Shown piece by piece: positions 17,283 through 25,956 of a stretch of 55,953 nt of DNA (within the stretch, counting starts at the first letter, position 1; each line of letters begins with the position of its first letter). The position numbers and the translations under genes were made by a program. The notes under the pieces are model-generated. The model was not told the DNA's origin. It did not search any database and was given only the letters and a program-made list of their open reading frames with translations. The stretch is from NCBI GenBank assembly GCA_014804695.1, contig JAAUZJ010000053.1, forward strand, positions 1-55,953. Reading direction: 5' to 3'. The stretch comes from Lachnospiraceae bacterium. GTDB lineage: Bacteria; Bacillota; Clostridia; Lachnospirales; Lachnospiraceae.

Positions 17283-17902
17283 ACAACATAAGGGATATTG
17301 AAAATAAGACCGTTCATAGAAATAAGAGAAATCAAAGCTTACAGACGGACTACAGCTTTACGGATGACGCCTTAGAAGATCTGATCGCCAGTGTCGAAGC
17401 AGAAGGCATGCTGCATCCGCCTAAAGGATTTCATGACGATGTTATAAGCCGGATACGCCGTAAAAGAAAGTATAAAAAGAACTTACAACTGTTTTCCTAC
17501 AGTATGAAGGTAATTACAGCTACAGCAGCGGCGGTTGGTATAGTGCTTATTGTACCGGATAACATCAGTACACAGGAGAGCAATATATTCGGATTTGTAT
17601 CTGAATGGCAGGAAAGCGACGGTACGGACAAACAGAAAACGTCGCAAAATGAAAAGGCAGCTGAGGAAGAAAAAAAGGCGCAGGAAAAAATACAAAAAGA
17701 AATTCAGAAAAAGTCGCAAAAAGAAGAGGCGCGCAGGGAAAGAGAAAAGAATCAGTACGCTCAGGAAAAAGAAAAATTACAAAACGGTAACTTTATTCAT
17801 CGTGTCAATAGGCAGATGGATGGATATGTTGATATTGTGAACGAAAAATTGAATCAATTTATACGAATGGAGGTTAATATTAATGAGAAAGAAGAAAAAT
17901 AG
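17279..17902 (+). CDS. Single-pass membrane protein, probable anti-sigma factor
   Basis: This 207-residue protein overlaps the sigma stop codon (ATGA). Residues 1 to about 68 are cytoplasmic and charged. About 71-92 is one membrane helix (VITATAAAVGIVLIV). Residues about 105-165 form a very Lys/Glu/Gln-rich probable coiled coil outside the membrane. There is no HxxxCxxC zinc motif of the ZAS class. Position, topology and coupling to the sigma gene support an anti-sigma role, in which the N-terminal part would bind the sigma factor and the coiled coil would sense or scaffold at the surface. This is inference from context; no named family was recognised. Confidence 0.75.
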   Translation: MNNIRDIENKTVHRNKRNQSLQTDYSFTDDALEDLIASVEAEGMLHPPKGFHDDVISRIRRKRKYKKNLQLFSYSMKVITATAAAVGIVLIVPDNISTQESNIFGFVSEWQESDGTDKQKTSQNEKAAEEEKKAQEKIQKEIQKKSQKEEARREREKNQYAQEKEKLQNGNFIHRVNRQMDGYVDIVNEKLNQFIRMEVNINEKEEK

Positions 17903-18500
17903 GTTTTTATTATTTTGCTGCTCGTTTATTCCGGGTGCAGGAGAGTTATATCTGGGTTTTATGAATATGGGGCTTAGTCTGCTTATGTCATTTGCAATCT
18001 TAACAGTAATTGTTGGTTTTATGGAAATTGGTATCCTTGCCTTTATGCCGGCGGTGCTTTGGGTATACAGCTTTTTCCATGCAAATAATCTTGGCTCCTT
18101 AACTGATGAACAGTTTTATAGTATGGAAGACACTTATCTGTTTGGCTTTAGTAGTACTGATATGGAGTCGATCAGAAAGTCATTATCCGGACGATATAGG
18201 AAGGCGCTGGCTATTATATTGATCATTCTGGGAGTTTCAATGTTATGGAAGGTTGCAATGAACTGTATAAGTCTTACTGTTGGCTATGACTTCTATTATA
18301 CTTATATATTGCCATATACCGGAGTTATTCAAAGAATAATGCCGCAGCTTGTTATAAGTATAGTTATCATTTGGTTTGGAATTAAGCTGATAAGCGGTAA
18401 AAAGGTCGAGTTGGATATTTTGGATGAAAAGAACGAGGAGATGGGAATGAAAAATGAAAACATGGAGTCAGGGGAACAGCGGAGATATGATAACGAGTAG
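17883..18500 (+). CDS. Multi-pass membrane protein with TM2-like N-terminus
   Basis: This 205-residue protein begins inside the previous gene (20-base overlap) with GGAGG about 9 bases before its ATG. The N-terminal hairpin (FIPGAGELYLGFMNMGLSLL, then a second helix) resembles the TM2 domain; two or three further helices follow in the middle (IILIILGVSMLW; LVISIVIIWFGIKLI). A short, charged cytoplasmic tail of Glu, Lys and Asn ends the protein. It belongs to the sigma operon and probably helps membrane sensing or assembly. No enzymatic motif is seen. Function unknown. Confidence 0.75.
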   Translation: MRKKKNRFLLFCCSFIPGAGELYLGFMNMGLSLLMSFAILTVIVGFMEIGILAFMPAVLWVYSFFHANNLGSLTDEQFYSMEDTYLFGFSSTDMESIRKSLSGRYRKALAIILIILGVSMLWKVAMNCISLTVGYDFYYTYILPYTGVIQRIMPQLVISIVIIWFGIKLISGKKVELDILDEKNEEMGMKNENMESGEQRRYDNE

Positions 18501-18574
18501 TCTATGTTAGGAGACTGAGTAAAATTATAATTCATAGGCTGTCCTGATAAGGATTGAGAAAGGTAAGGTGTAGT

Positions 18575-20176
18575 ATGGAAAAAATGATGACAGGTGGGCC
18601 GACAGACCAGACCGGAGAAAATAGTAAAGAAATACGTCGCACGCGCAGGGTTGGTTCCTTTACCTGTGGGATGATGCTGGTCTTGTATGGAATATTGTTT
18701 TTGATTCATATAGTACAGCCCAAATTAGACTACTCCATAATTTTTGAATTGTGGCCGCTTATTCTGATTTTTCTTGGTGTGGAGATTCTTGCAAGCTGTA
18801 CTAACAAAAATCAGGAAAAAAGAAAGTTTGTCTATGATTTTTGGGCAGTTATCCTTGTTTTTGTAGTTGCATTTTTTGCAATGATAATGTCTGTGATGAA
18901 TTACTTTTATGAGACTTATGACAATCCCTATAACGACACAGTCAGCGGTGGGATCGAGACTGTCAGCGGCTCTAAGGATTTTGCGGCAAAAGATGTTAAT
19001 TCCATAACTTTAAATAATGAATTATGGGATATTAAAGTAATGCCATCCAATGATAATGCCATTCATGTCAGTTATAATGGAACGGTGTGGGGAAATAAGG
19101 ATGCAGTGCAGTTTAGCCAGGTGAAAAATGATATAGTGGTGGATATAAAGGATATGCGGGAGCACATAAGCGGCAGTTGGTTCTTCTATTGGAGCTCGAA
19201 CAGTTATAATAAAATCCGGGGAGAGATGACGCTATATCTCCCCGAAACGGATTCTATAGTCTTGAAACTTGATAATAGTACCGGCAATATGAGCCTTCAG
19301 GATATCTCTTGCAAAGAACTTGTATTAGGCAATGATTATGGCAACGTAAAACTTGAGAATGTTGCCTGTGCGGCGGCTTTTTCATATGATAATGATTCAG
19401 GCGATGTGAACATTAAGAATGTTTCTTGTGACGGACTTACATTAAATAATAATTATGGCAACGTGAAACTGGAGGATATTACCTGCGCGAATTCTTTTTC
19501 ATATGTGAATGATTCAGGGAGTATCAAGTTTACAAATGTTACCTGTAAGGGCCTTACACTTAGTAATAACTATGGCAGTTCTAAATTTGAAAACGTGGCA
19601 TGTACATCATTTGATTTTACTAATGATTCCGGAAACATACAGATTGTGAACAGCTCGTGCGGAGACTTTACATTAAGTAACGGATATGGCTCTTTGGACG
19701 TTGATAATACTTCGTTTGGGGGATTTTCATTAAGTAATGATTCAGGTTCCGTTTCTATAAAAGAATTCAGCGCTAAGGAGGTTGGGATTACTACGGAAAC
19801 GGGAAATGTAGCAATGTCAGAGGGAACCATAGAGGGGGCTAAAATAGAAACGGATTCAGGTTCACTGACATTTAATAACGTTTCAACAGGATCTATAGAT
19901 ATTGATTCCGAATACGGAGAGGTAAATTTAAGAAATGTCGATAGCCAGGCCGAAACATCTATATCCAGCGATTCCGGCAATGTACGTATCAGATACAAGG
20001 ACAGACCGGAGAATCTTGCTTTTGATGTAAAAAGCGATTACGGTAATATAAAAATCGGACTCGAAAATGTGAAATATGATTATAATCTGGATACAGATAA
20101 AAGAGGTATGATCGGAGACGGCCTGTATCATACTTCGATCACAACCGAAAGCGGCGGAATTGTTCTGGAAGACTAG
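18575..20176 (+). CDS. Membrane-anchored DUF4097 beta-repeat protein with LiaF-like N-terminus
   Basis: The frame begins at a TTG at 18554, but AAGG sits 6 bases before the ATG at 18575, giving 533 residues. Three hydrophobic segments (about 31-47, 53-74, 86-110) form a LiaF/LiaI-like membrane region. The rest, from about 125, is a long series of repeats in which NDSG or DSG turns alternate with NNYG or YG turns about every 20 residues, typical of DUF4097 right-handed beta-solenoids. The last gene of the ECF operon, it fits an envelope-stress module in which such proteins monitor or modulate the membrane response. The ligand is unknown. Confidence 0.85.
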   Translation: MEKMMTGGPTDQTGENSKEIRRTRRVGSFTCGMMLVLYGILFLIHIVQPKLDYSIIFELWPLILIFLGVEILASCTNKNQEKRKFVYDFWAVILVFVVAFFAMIMSVMNYFYETYDNPYNDTVSGGIETVSGSKDFAAKDVNSITLNNELWDIKVMPSNDNAIHVSYNGTVWGNKDAVQFSQVKNDIVVDIKDMREHISGSWFFYWSSNSYNKIRGEMTLYLPETDSIVLKLDNSTGNMSLQDISCKELVLGNDYGNVKLENVACAAAFSYDNDSGDVNIKNVSCDGLTLNNNYGNVKLEDITCANSFSYVNDSGSIKFTNVTCKGLTLSNNYGSSKFENVACTSFDFTNDSGNIQIVNSSCGDFTLSNGYGSLDVDNTSFGGFSLSNDSGSVSIKEFSAKEVGITTETGNVAMSEGTIEGAKIETDSGSLTFNNVSTGSIDIDSEYGEVNLRNVDSQAETSISSDSGNVRIRYKDRPENLAFDVKSDYGNIKIGLENVKYDYNLDTDKRGMIGDGLYHTSITTESGGIVLED

Positions 20177-20203
20177 AATATATGAAAGCTTCTACGAAAC
20201 TTT

Positions 20204-20707
20204 CTATAACTCTTCAAATTCAATTTCACGCTTATTAAGAAACTGTTTGATGGCACTGCCCCAAAGCGATTCGACACTTTTATCCATAACAAAAGTATGG
20301 AAAGAAGTTCCGGTAATCAGGGTAAGGGTAGTGCCATCATATTTTATTGTAATGACAAGAGCCTTAAGCTGATCAGACATGACATTAGTGTCACCTTTTT
20401 CCAGAACTGCCTGCACATGCTCAGGAATCAGATGAAGAATAAACTTAAACGCACTTGGCGTTCTGGTCCCTTTAATAAGCGAATAACAGATAGGCCTTAC
20501 CTGCTTCCAAGCACTGAAATCATAAGGCCGGATTTCCTTATCCTCCCATTCTTCAGTGCTATAGAAATCTTTATTCTGGTGCCCGTCAATTATAAAAGTA
20601 TTATATGTACTTATCGAAGCCTCTTCCAGCATAAATACATCGAAAGCCTCTGAGGCTAATAGTTTGCTCATAAATTGTTTGACGTTTTTTATTTTAAATG
20701 CTTGCAT
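20204..20707 (-). CDS. DUF5721-like hypothetical protein
   Basis: This 167-residue soluble protein has no signal peptide or membrane helix. The stretches MQAFKIKNVKQFMSKLLASE, TFIIDGHQNKDF and RPICYSLIKGTRTPSAFKF resemble a small family common in Lachnospiraceae that I recall as DUF5721; its function is unknown. AAAGGAG lies 8-9 bases before the ATG on the minus strand. It converges with the DUF4097 gene, leaving 27 bases between them, and is divergent from degV across a region carrying palindrome copy 2. Confidence 0.75.
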   Translation of the reverse strand: MQAFKIKNVKQFMSKLLASEAFDVFMLEEASISTYNTFIIDGHQNKDFYSTEEWEDKEIRPYDFSAWKQVRPICYSLIKGTRTPSAFKFILHLIPEHVQAVLEKGDTNVMSDQLKALVITIKYDGTTLTLITGTSFHTFVMDKSVESLWGSAIKQFLNKREIEFEEL

Positions 20708-20805
20708 ATTATATACTCCTTTATTCGTTGTTAATTGATATGGATTAAGGGGTGTTTACCTAGTATTGTGTGCATATGATTACGGAAAGGTTATTCCAGT
20801 ACCCA

Positions 20806-20887
20806 GAGCCCGCTTAACATAAATAAAAACGGGGCGACCTTCGCTCCCGCGGTTCGAGCCCCGTTTTTATTTATGTTAAACGGGCTC
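20806..20887. repeat. Palindromic element, copy 2
   Basis: The arms 20806-20835 and 20858-20887 pair over 30 bases with one mismatch around the same 22-base loop as copy 1. The 56-nt core (20819-20874) is identical to 16642-16697. The outer stems are different in sequence (GAGCCCG/CGGGCTC here, GAACTTAGG/CCTAAGTTC in copy 1), yet both pair. It stands in a divergent intergenic region, where a terminator for either flanking gene would make no sense. Confidence 0.85.
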
Positions 20888-20946
20888 GTGCCACTCCCAC
20901 AACCTTCCTTCCCCCTCATTATACCACAAATTTTCCCCAAATACTA

Positions 20947-20975
20947 TTTACAACACAGCGCAACCATGTTATTAT
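20947..20975 (+). promoter_or_regulatory. Probable sigma-A promoter of the degV gene
   Basis: TTTACA at 20947-20952, a 17-base spacer, and TATTAT at 20970-20975, about 40 bases before the DegV ATG. Both boxes match consensus at five of six positions. Confidence 0.6.
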
Positions 20976-21016
20976 AAGTAGTAATTAAAACTACATGGAA
21001 TAGTTGTGGAGGCCTT

Positions 21017-21853
21017 ATGAAATACAAGATTGTGGTAGATAGTTGTTGTGAATTACCGGAAAAATACAGTAAAGATGATAGATTTCAAATAATTCCGTTA
21101 GGTCTGGAAGTAGGGGATTACAGTATCATGGACGATGAGAATTTTAACCAGGCCGAATTTTTGGCACAGGTTGCAGTATATCCCAAGTGTCCTAAATCCT
21201 CTTGTCCGTCTCCGGAAAAATTTATGGAAGCATATAAAACCGAGGCGGAGAATGTTTTTGTGATCACCTTATCGTCACATCTTAGCGGAAGCTATAATAG
21301 TGCTGTAGTGGGAAAAGAACTCTACCATGAGCAGTACGGCGATAAGAATATTTATGTAATGGATTCGGAAACTGCTGCCAGTGGTGAGACTCAATACGCA
21401 TATAAAGCCCTTGAGCTTCAGGAACAGGGACTTTCTTTTGAGGATACGGTTAAAGAATTAGAGGCTTTCCGCGAGGAGATGAAGACATACTTTATTCTTG
21501 ATAATTTAGAAACACTGCGCAAAAACGGCAGACTCAGCGGAGTAAAGGCTATGGTGGTTTCCACACTTAATATTAAACCGATCATGTATGGGGATCATGG
21601 TGTAATAGCGCAGAAGAGTCAGGCAGTAGGAATGAAGAAAGCAATCAGCAAACTGGCCGATATCATTAATAAGGAAGTGCCGGATGCCAAAGACCGGATC
21701 CTTATGATATCCCAGTGTAACTGCCCCGAAAGAGCTGAATTTATGAAAAAAGAACTGCTTGCAAGAACCCAAGTTAAAGATGTGGTAATTATGGACACCA
21801 GAGGGATCAGCAGTATGTATGCCAATGACGGCGGTATAGTCGTTACAATATAG
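21017..21853 (+). CDS. DegV family fatty-acid-binding protein
   Basis: This 278-residue protein is a complete DegV family member. DegV/FakB proteins bind a fatty acid and can present it to the kinase FakA for phosphorylation. Visible signatures are the N-terminal VDSCCELP, the ITLSSHLSGSYNSA segment that contacts the carboxylate, the glycine-rich LRKNGRLSG stretch and the C-terminal LGIGGI-type end, here written YANDGGIVV. It is preceded by a promoter and stands alone. Its end overlaps the convergent DUF1294 gene by 11 bases. A fatty-acid kinase partner is not in the window. Confidence 0.92.
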   Translation: MKYKIVVDSCCELPEKYSKDDRFQIIPLGLEVGDYSIMDDENFNQAEFLAQVAVYPKCPKSSCPSPEKFMEAYKTEAENVFVITLSSHLSGSYNSAVVGKELYHEQYGDKNIYVMDSETAASGETQYAYKALELQEQGLSFEDTVKELEAFREEMKTYFILDNLETLRKNGRLSGVKAMVVSTLNIKPIMYGDHGVIAQKSQAVGMKKAISKLADIINKEVPDAKDRILMISQCNCPERAEFMKKELLARTQVKDVVIMDTRGISSMYANDGGIVVTI

Positions 21854-22136
21854 TAAACTGAATCGGCGAGTATATCAGTACCACAACAATGGCAATCTGA
21901 ATCAGCAGGATTGCCGGCATGCCATAGAGGAAGTACCAGTGCCGCGTTTTATGGTGGAAGACATGCATACCAATTGTGGTGCCAAGACTCCCGCCAATCA
22001 GCGCAACAACAAAGAGCGTGGATTCCGGAATCCTCCATGCTCTTTTTTTTGCTTTCAATTTGTCAACACCCATTATGACAAATCCAATCAGGTTGATTAT
22101 TATCAAATATGAAACAATATATGTAATAACGCCCAT
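21843..22136 (-). CDS. DUF1294 family small membrane protein
   Basis: This 97-residue protein has three hydrophobic segments and the DUF1294 hallmarks: MGVDKLKAKKRAWRIPE after the first helix, and ALIGGSLGTTIGMHVFHHKTRH in the middle, followed by a C-terminal helix. Function is unknown. The frame extends to 22187, but GAGG sits 8 bases before the ATG at 22136 and family members start there. It is transcribed after argG on the minus strand and ends inside the convergent degV gene. Confidence 0.85.
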   Translation of the reverse strand: MGVITYIVSYLIIINLIGFVIMGVDKLKAKKRAWRIPESTLFVVALIGGSLGTTIGMHVFHHKTRHWYFLYGMPAILLIQIAIVVVLIYSPIQFTIL

Positions 22137-22206
22137 ATTAATAACCTCATATATCGGATACGCTGCGATGTTTGAGGCGACGCCCAATGCGTCAGCTCAA
22201 ACTCGC

Positions 22207-22230
22207 GGGCGAAAAATTTATTTTTCGCCC
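22207..22230 (-). other. Hairpin at the argG stop codon
   Basis: GGGCGAAAAA (22207-22216) and TTTTTCGCCC (22221-22230) are perfectly complementary around TTTA, spanning the argG stop codon. On the minus strand the T-run is within the stem, so termination would be weak. It may protect the argG mRNA end. Confidence 0.5.
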
Positions 22231-23432
22231 TGTTGAAGTTTCATTGCGCGAACTTTACATGACAGACCGAACAGATTGATGAAGCCTTCGGCATCATGGT
22301 GGTCGTACATATCACCGGTTGTAAATGAAGCAATGCTCTCATTGTAAAGAGAATATGGTGATGTGGTTCCTGCTTTTATGATGTTGCCCTTGTAGAGTTT
22401 AAATTTAACTTCGCCGGTAACATACTGCTGTGTAGATTCAATAAAAGCCTGAAGCGCTTCACGCAGCGGTGTAAACCACTTACCTTCATATACAACCTGT
22501 GCAAATTTATTGCCTAAATCAGCTTTGAGTGCATAGGTGTCGCGGTCAAGGATCAATTCTTCAAGCTGCTGATGTGCCTCATACAGAATTGTTCCGCCGG
22601 GAGTCTCATATACTCCGCGGGATTTCATTCCTACTACGCGGTTTTCTACAATATCAATGATACCGATACCATGTTTTCCGCCCAGTTCGTTTAAAGTTGC
22701 AATAATTTCAGATACTTTCATCTTTTTACCGTTTACTGAAGTAGGGATTCCTTTTTCAAAGGTCATAGTAACGTATTCGCCTTCGTCAGGAGCTTTTTCC
22801 GGAGTAACGCCAAGAACTAAAAGATGTTCGTAGTTAGGCTCGTTAGCAGGATCTTCAAGTTCAAGTCCTTCATGACTTATATGCCACAGGTTACGATCGC
22901 GGCTGTAGCTGCTGTCTGCCGAGAAAGGAAGGGTAATGCCATGATTACGGCAGTATTCAATTTCCTCTTCGCGGGAATTCATAGTCCATTTCTCGTTTCT
23001 CCACGCTGCTATGATTTTTAAATCGGGAGCAAGCGCTTTGATTCCGAGTTCAAAACGAATCTGGTCATTTCCTTTTCCGGTTGCACCGTGGCAGATTGCG
23101 GTTGCACCCTCTTTGCGGGCAATTTCAACCAGTTTCTTGGCAATTACCGGTCTTGCCATAGAAGTTCCGAGCAGATACTTGTTCTCATAAACGGCATGTG
23201 CCTGAACACAGGGCATTATAAAATCGTCACAGAATTCGTCTGTCAGGTCTTCAATGTACAATTTAGAAGCGCCACTTGATAAAGCTCTTTCTTCAAGACC
23301 GTCTAACTCCTCAGCCTGTCCGCAGTTTCCGCAGACACAGATTACATCATAATCAAAATTTTCTTTTAACCAGGGGATGATAGCTGTAGTATCAAGACCG
23401 CCGGAATAAGCAAGAACTACTTTTTCTTTCAT
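22218..23432 (-). CDS. argG: Argininosuccinate synthase
   Basis: This 404-residue enzyme joins citrulline and aspartate using ATP, the seventh step of arginine synthesis. The ATP pyrophosphatase loop AYSGGLDTT (about 8-16), the [14 protein letters not shown] segment that binds citrulline and aspartate, and [10 protein letters not shown] are all intact. An open frame extends to 23513, but GGAGGAG lies a few bases before the ATG at 23432 and the family N-terminus begins there. The gene is divergent from argC across 184 bases that carry its own promoter, an arrangement that would allow shared arginine control. argF and argH are not in the window. Confidence 0.97.
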   Translation of the reverse strand: MKEKVVLAYSGGLDTTAIIPWLKENFDYDVICVCGNCGQAEELDGLEERALSSGASKLYIEDLTDEFCDDFIMPCVQAHAVYENKYLLGTSMARPVIAKKLVEIARKEGATAICHGATGKGNDQIRFELGIKALAPDLKIIAAWRNEKWTMNSREEEIEYCRNHGITLPFSADSSYSRDRNLWHISHEGLELEDPANEPNYEHLLVLGVTPEKAPDEGEYVTMTFEKGIPTSVNGKKMKVSEIIATLNELGGKHGIGIIDIVENRVVGMKSRGVYETPGGTILYEAHQQLEELILDRDTYALKADLGNKFAQVVYEGKWFTPLREALQAFIESTQQYVTGEVKFKLYKGNIIKAGTTSPYSLYNESIASFTTGDMYDHHDAEGFINLFGLSCKVRAMKLQQGEK

Positions 23433-23484
23433 AATAACTCCTCCATTATATAAAATATTAATTAAATTATTGTTTATCAGCTTG

Positions 23485-23513
23485 ATTTTAGCATACATAA
23501 TTTGTAAAGACAA
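23485..23513 (-). promoter_or_regulatory. Probable promoter of argG
   Basis: On the minus strand TTGTCT (23513-23508) and TAAAAT (23490-23485) are separated by 17 bases, about 50 bases before the argG start. The argC side has a TAAAAT at 23560-23565 but no good -35 box. I could not see a clear ArgR box palindrome. Confidence 0.55.
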
Positions 23514-23616
23514 TGATTTTTAATAAAACTATGCTCTATACGTGAGCAAAATAGTGTGATAAAATAGAAAATGTTTGAACAAAGCATGGTTTTATTACGA
23601 AAGTGAGGAAAAATAG

Positions 23617-24684
23617 ATGATCAAAGTCGGAATCATAGGAGCGACAGGCTACGCCGGCGGGGAACTGGTCAGGATCCTGATGGGACATAGAGAAACAGAA
23701 ATTAAATGGTATGGTTCAAAAAGTTATATAGATAAGAAGTACTGCGAAGTGTATCAGAATATGTTTCAGATCGTAGACAGTGTGTGCATGGACGACAATA
23801 TGGAGGAGTTAGCTGATCAGGTGGACGTGATTTTTACCGCAACACCGCAGGGCTTATGTGCCTCTTTAATTAATGAAGAAATTCTTTCTAAAGTAAAAGT
23901 CATAGATTTGAGCGCGGATTTTAGAATTAAAGATGTAAAAATTTATGAGCAGTGGTATAATATCGAGCATAAGGCTCCTGGCTATATAGATGAAGCCGTA
24001 TACGGACTATGCGAGATTAACCGGAACGATATTAAAAATGCAAGACTTGTTGCCAATCCGGGGTGCTATACAACCTGCTCCATACTTACTGCATATCCGC
24101 TTGTTAAAGAAGGTATTATTGATTCTGATACTCTGATAATTGATGCCAAAAGCGGTGTTTCCGGAGCAGGACGCGGCGCTAAGGTTGCAAATCTGTACTG
24201 TGAAGTAAATGAAAACATCAAGGCATACGGAGTGACAAGCCACAGACACACACCGGAAATAGAAGAGCAGCTTGGCTATGCAGCAGGCAGGAAGCTTACA
24301 TTAAATTTCACCCCACATCTGGTTCCGATGAACAGGGGAATTCTGGTGACTGAGTATGCAACCCTCAGACAAGACTGTTTTGACGCGGGTGCATCTAACA
24401 TAGAAAAATATGAAAAAATTAAATCTATATATAATAAATACTACGGTGACGAGAAATTCATCCGTGTTCTTGAACACGGAGTATGCCCCGAAACCAAATG
24501 GGTTGAAGGCAGCAATTACGTAGACATTAACTTTGTAATCGATGACAGAACCGACCGAATCATCATGATGGGAGCCCTAGACAATCTCGTAAAAGGCGCC
24601 GCCGGACAAGCCGTACAGAATATGAATCTTGTATTCGGGATTAATGAGGACGAAGGACTAACAATGGTTCCAACGTTTCCGTAA
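23617..24684 (+). CDS. argC: N-acetyl-gamma-glutamyl-phosphate reductase
   Basis: This 355-residue NADPH-dependent enzyme converts N-acetylglutamyl phosphate to the semialdehyde, the third step to ornithine. The Rossmann start IGATGYAGGELVRIL, the active-site Cys150 in NPGCYTT and the GVSGAGRGAK segment are clear; length is as in long-type ArgC. The ATG follows GTGAGG. It opens the arginine operon divergent from argG, but the next arginine gene, argJ, is 1.4 kb away, separated by a palindrome and two other genes. Confidence 0.97.
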   Translation: MIKVGIIGATGYAGGELVRILMGHRETEIKWYGSKSYIDKKYCEVYQNMFQIVDSVCMDDNMEELADQVDVIFTATPQGLCASLINEEILSKVKVIDLSADFRIKDVKIYEQWYNIEHKAPGYIDEAVYGLCEINRNDIKNARLVANPGCYTTCSILTAYPLVKEGIIDSDTLIIDAKSGVSGAGRGAKVANLYCEVNENIKAYGVTSHRHTPEIEEQLGYAAGRKLTLNFTPHLVPMNRGILVTEYATLRQDCFDAGASNIEKYEKIKSIYNKYYGDEKFIRVLEHGVCPETKWVEGSNYVDINFVIDDRTDRIIMMGALDNLVKGAAGQAVQNMNLVFGINEDEGLTMVPTFP

Positions 24685-24708
24685 TGTACTAAATGAATAA
24701 GTTGAATA

Positions 24709-24845
24709 GGAGGCCCGCACTATATATTATATGTGAGGTCCTATGCAGGCACCGGTACTTAGCGAGGTATTTTCGAGCTTAGTACCCGCTGTGCCGGAGT
24801 CGGAGCGCAAGCGCGCCTCACATATAATATATAGTGCGGGCCTCC
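24709..24845. repeat. 137-nt palindromic element (30-bp perfect arms)
   Basis: The arms 24709-24738 and 24816-24845 are perfectly complementary over 30 bases. Inside, GGCAC (24748-24752) pairs with GTGCC (24791-24795), and GGTACT (24754-24759) with AGTACC (24781-24786), making a long cruciform. No T-run follows. The internal GGTACTTAG also occurs in the large palindrome at 16337-16345. It lies 24 bases after argC. A mobile palindromic repeat or an RNA stabiliser are both possible. Confidence 0.85.
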
Positions 24846-24918
24846 GCAGCTATAGCATATGCCTCCGCCAATTTAGCAACAAAACACTTGCATGTTAATA
24901 GAAAGGCATTATAATAAT

Positions 24919-25458
24919 ATGAAGGATTTAACTCCGGTAACCACCAGACCGTCTCCGGAAGGAAGACCTGAGAAGGAAATGGCGGTATATGATCTGTTAG
25001 AACAGTTAAAAATCCCATATGTAAGAATCGACCATGAGGTGACGGCATCCATAGAGGACTGCCATGAGGTGGACAAACTGCTTGGTATTAATATATGTAA
25101 AAATCTGTTTTTATGCAATTCACAGAGAACCAATTTCTACTTACTATTGATGCCGGGAGATAAGAAGTTTGTGACAAAGGATATATCGAAGCAGATAGGC
25201 AGCGCCAGACTCTCATTTGGAGAAGCGCAGTATATGGAACAGCTTTTGAATATTACACCGGGCTCGGTCAGTATTATGGGGCTTATGAACGACAAGGAAC
25301 ATAAAGTACGGCTTCTGATTGACAGTGATGTGCTTAAGGATGAGTATTTAGGTTGTCATCCCTGCATTAATACTTCGAGTCTGAAACTTAAGATGAGTGA
25401 TGTGTTGGAGAAATTTCTTACTTTTACCGGTCATGAATATACGATAGTTACACTATAA
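24919..25458 (+). CDS. Aminoacyl-tRNA deacylase of the YbaK/ProX (PrdX-like) family
   Basis: This 179-residue protein matches the prolyl-tRNA synthetase-associated editing family. These enzymes hydrolyse mischarged tRNAs such as Ala-tRNA(Pro). The fold is shown by YVRIDHEVTAS, KNLFLCNSQRTNFYLLLMPGDKKFVTK, the RLSFGEAQYM segment and the GSVSIMGLMND stretch, ending with LGCHPCINTSSLKLK, the usual substrate-binding end. The frame begins at 24892, but AGAAAGG sits 12 bases before the ATG at 24919. It is placed between argC and argJ with the next gene; a link to arginine synthesis is not obvious. Confidence 0.9.
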   Translation: MKDLTPVTTRPSPEGRPEKEMAVYDLLEQLKIPYVRIDHEVTASIEDCHEVDKLLGINICKNLFLCNSQRTNFYLLLMPGDKKFVTKDISKQIGSARLSFGEAQYMEQLLNITPGSVSIMGLMNDKEHKVRLLIDSDVLKDEYLGCHPCINTSSLKLKMSDVLEKFLTFTGHEYTIVTL

Positions 25459-25509
25459 TTGTATACTGCATTGCTTAAGCAGGTATGCAGTACAGGAGGT
25501 TTACATAAC

Positions 25510-25956
25510 GTGATACGGACGATGACGATAGATGATTATGATGCAGTACGCAACCTTTGGATGTCGATTAAGGGCTTTGGAATCCGCAGCGTAGATGATT
25601 CCAGAGAAGGCGTGGAAGCATTTATAAAAAGAAATCCGACAACCAGCGTGGTAGCTGTTGAGGATAATAAAATAGTGGGCGCTATTTTATGCGGGCACGA
25701 CGGAAGAAGGGGCTGTCTGTATCATGTATGTGTTGCAGAGGGCTATAGAATGCGCGGAATCGGCAAATCAATGGTTGTTTTTTGCATGAATGCCCTAAAA
25801 GAAGAGCATATCAATAAGGTATCACTAATTGCCTTTACAAAAAATGATATCGGAAATGCGTTTTGGAGACAAATAGGCTGGACAAAGCGTGAGGATTTGA
25901 ATTATTATGATTTTACGTTGAATGAGGATAATATTACGGCATTCAATAAGGAGTGA
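25510..25956 (+). CDS. GNAT family N-acetyltransferase
   Basis: This 148-residue acetyltransferase has motif A GYRMRGIGKSMV (the acetyl-CoA pyrophosphate loop R-x-x-G-x-G), the preceding beta strand LYHVCVAEGY, and a C-terminal AFWRQIGWTKR typical of GNAT. The open frame starts at 25459, but AGGAGG lies 10 bases before a GTG at 25510, where the first domain strand (VIRTMTIDDYDAV) begins. Adjacent to argJ, it could be a short N-acetylglutamate synthase or an unrelated acetyltransferase; the sequence does not decide. The stop codon lies within a hairpin (25951-26006). Confidence 0.85.
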   Translation: MIRTMTIDDYDAVRNLWMSIKGFGIRSVDDSREGVEAFIKRNPTTSVVAVEDNKIVGAILCGHDGRRGCLYHVCVAEGYRMRGIGKSMVVFCMNALKEEHINKVSLIAFTKNDIGNAFWRQIGWTKREDLNYYDFTLNEDNITAFNKE

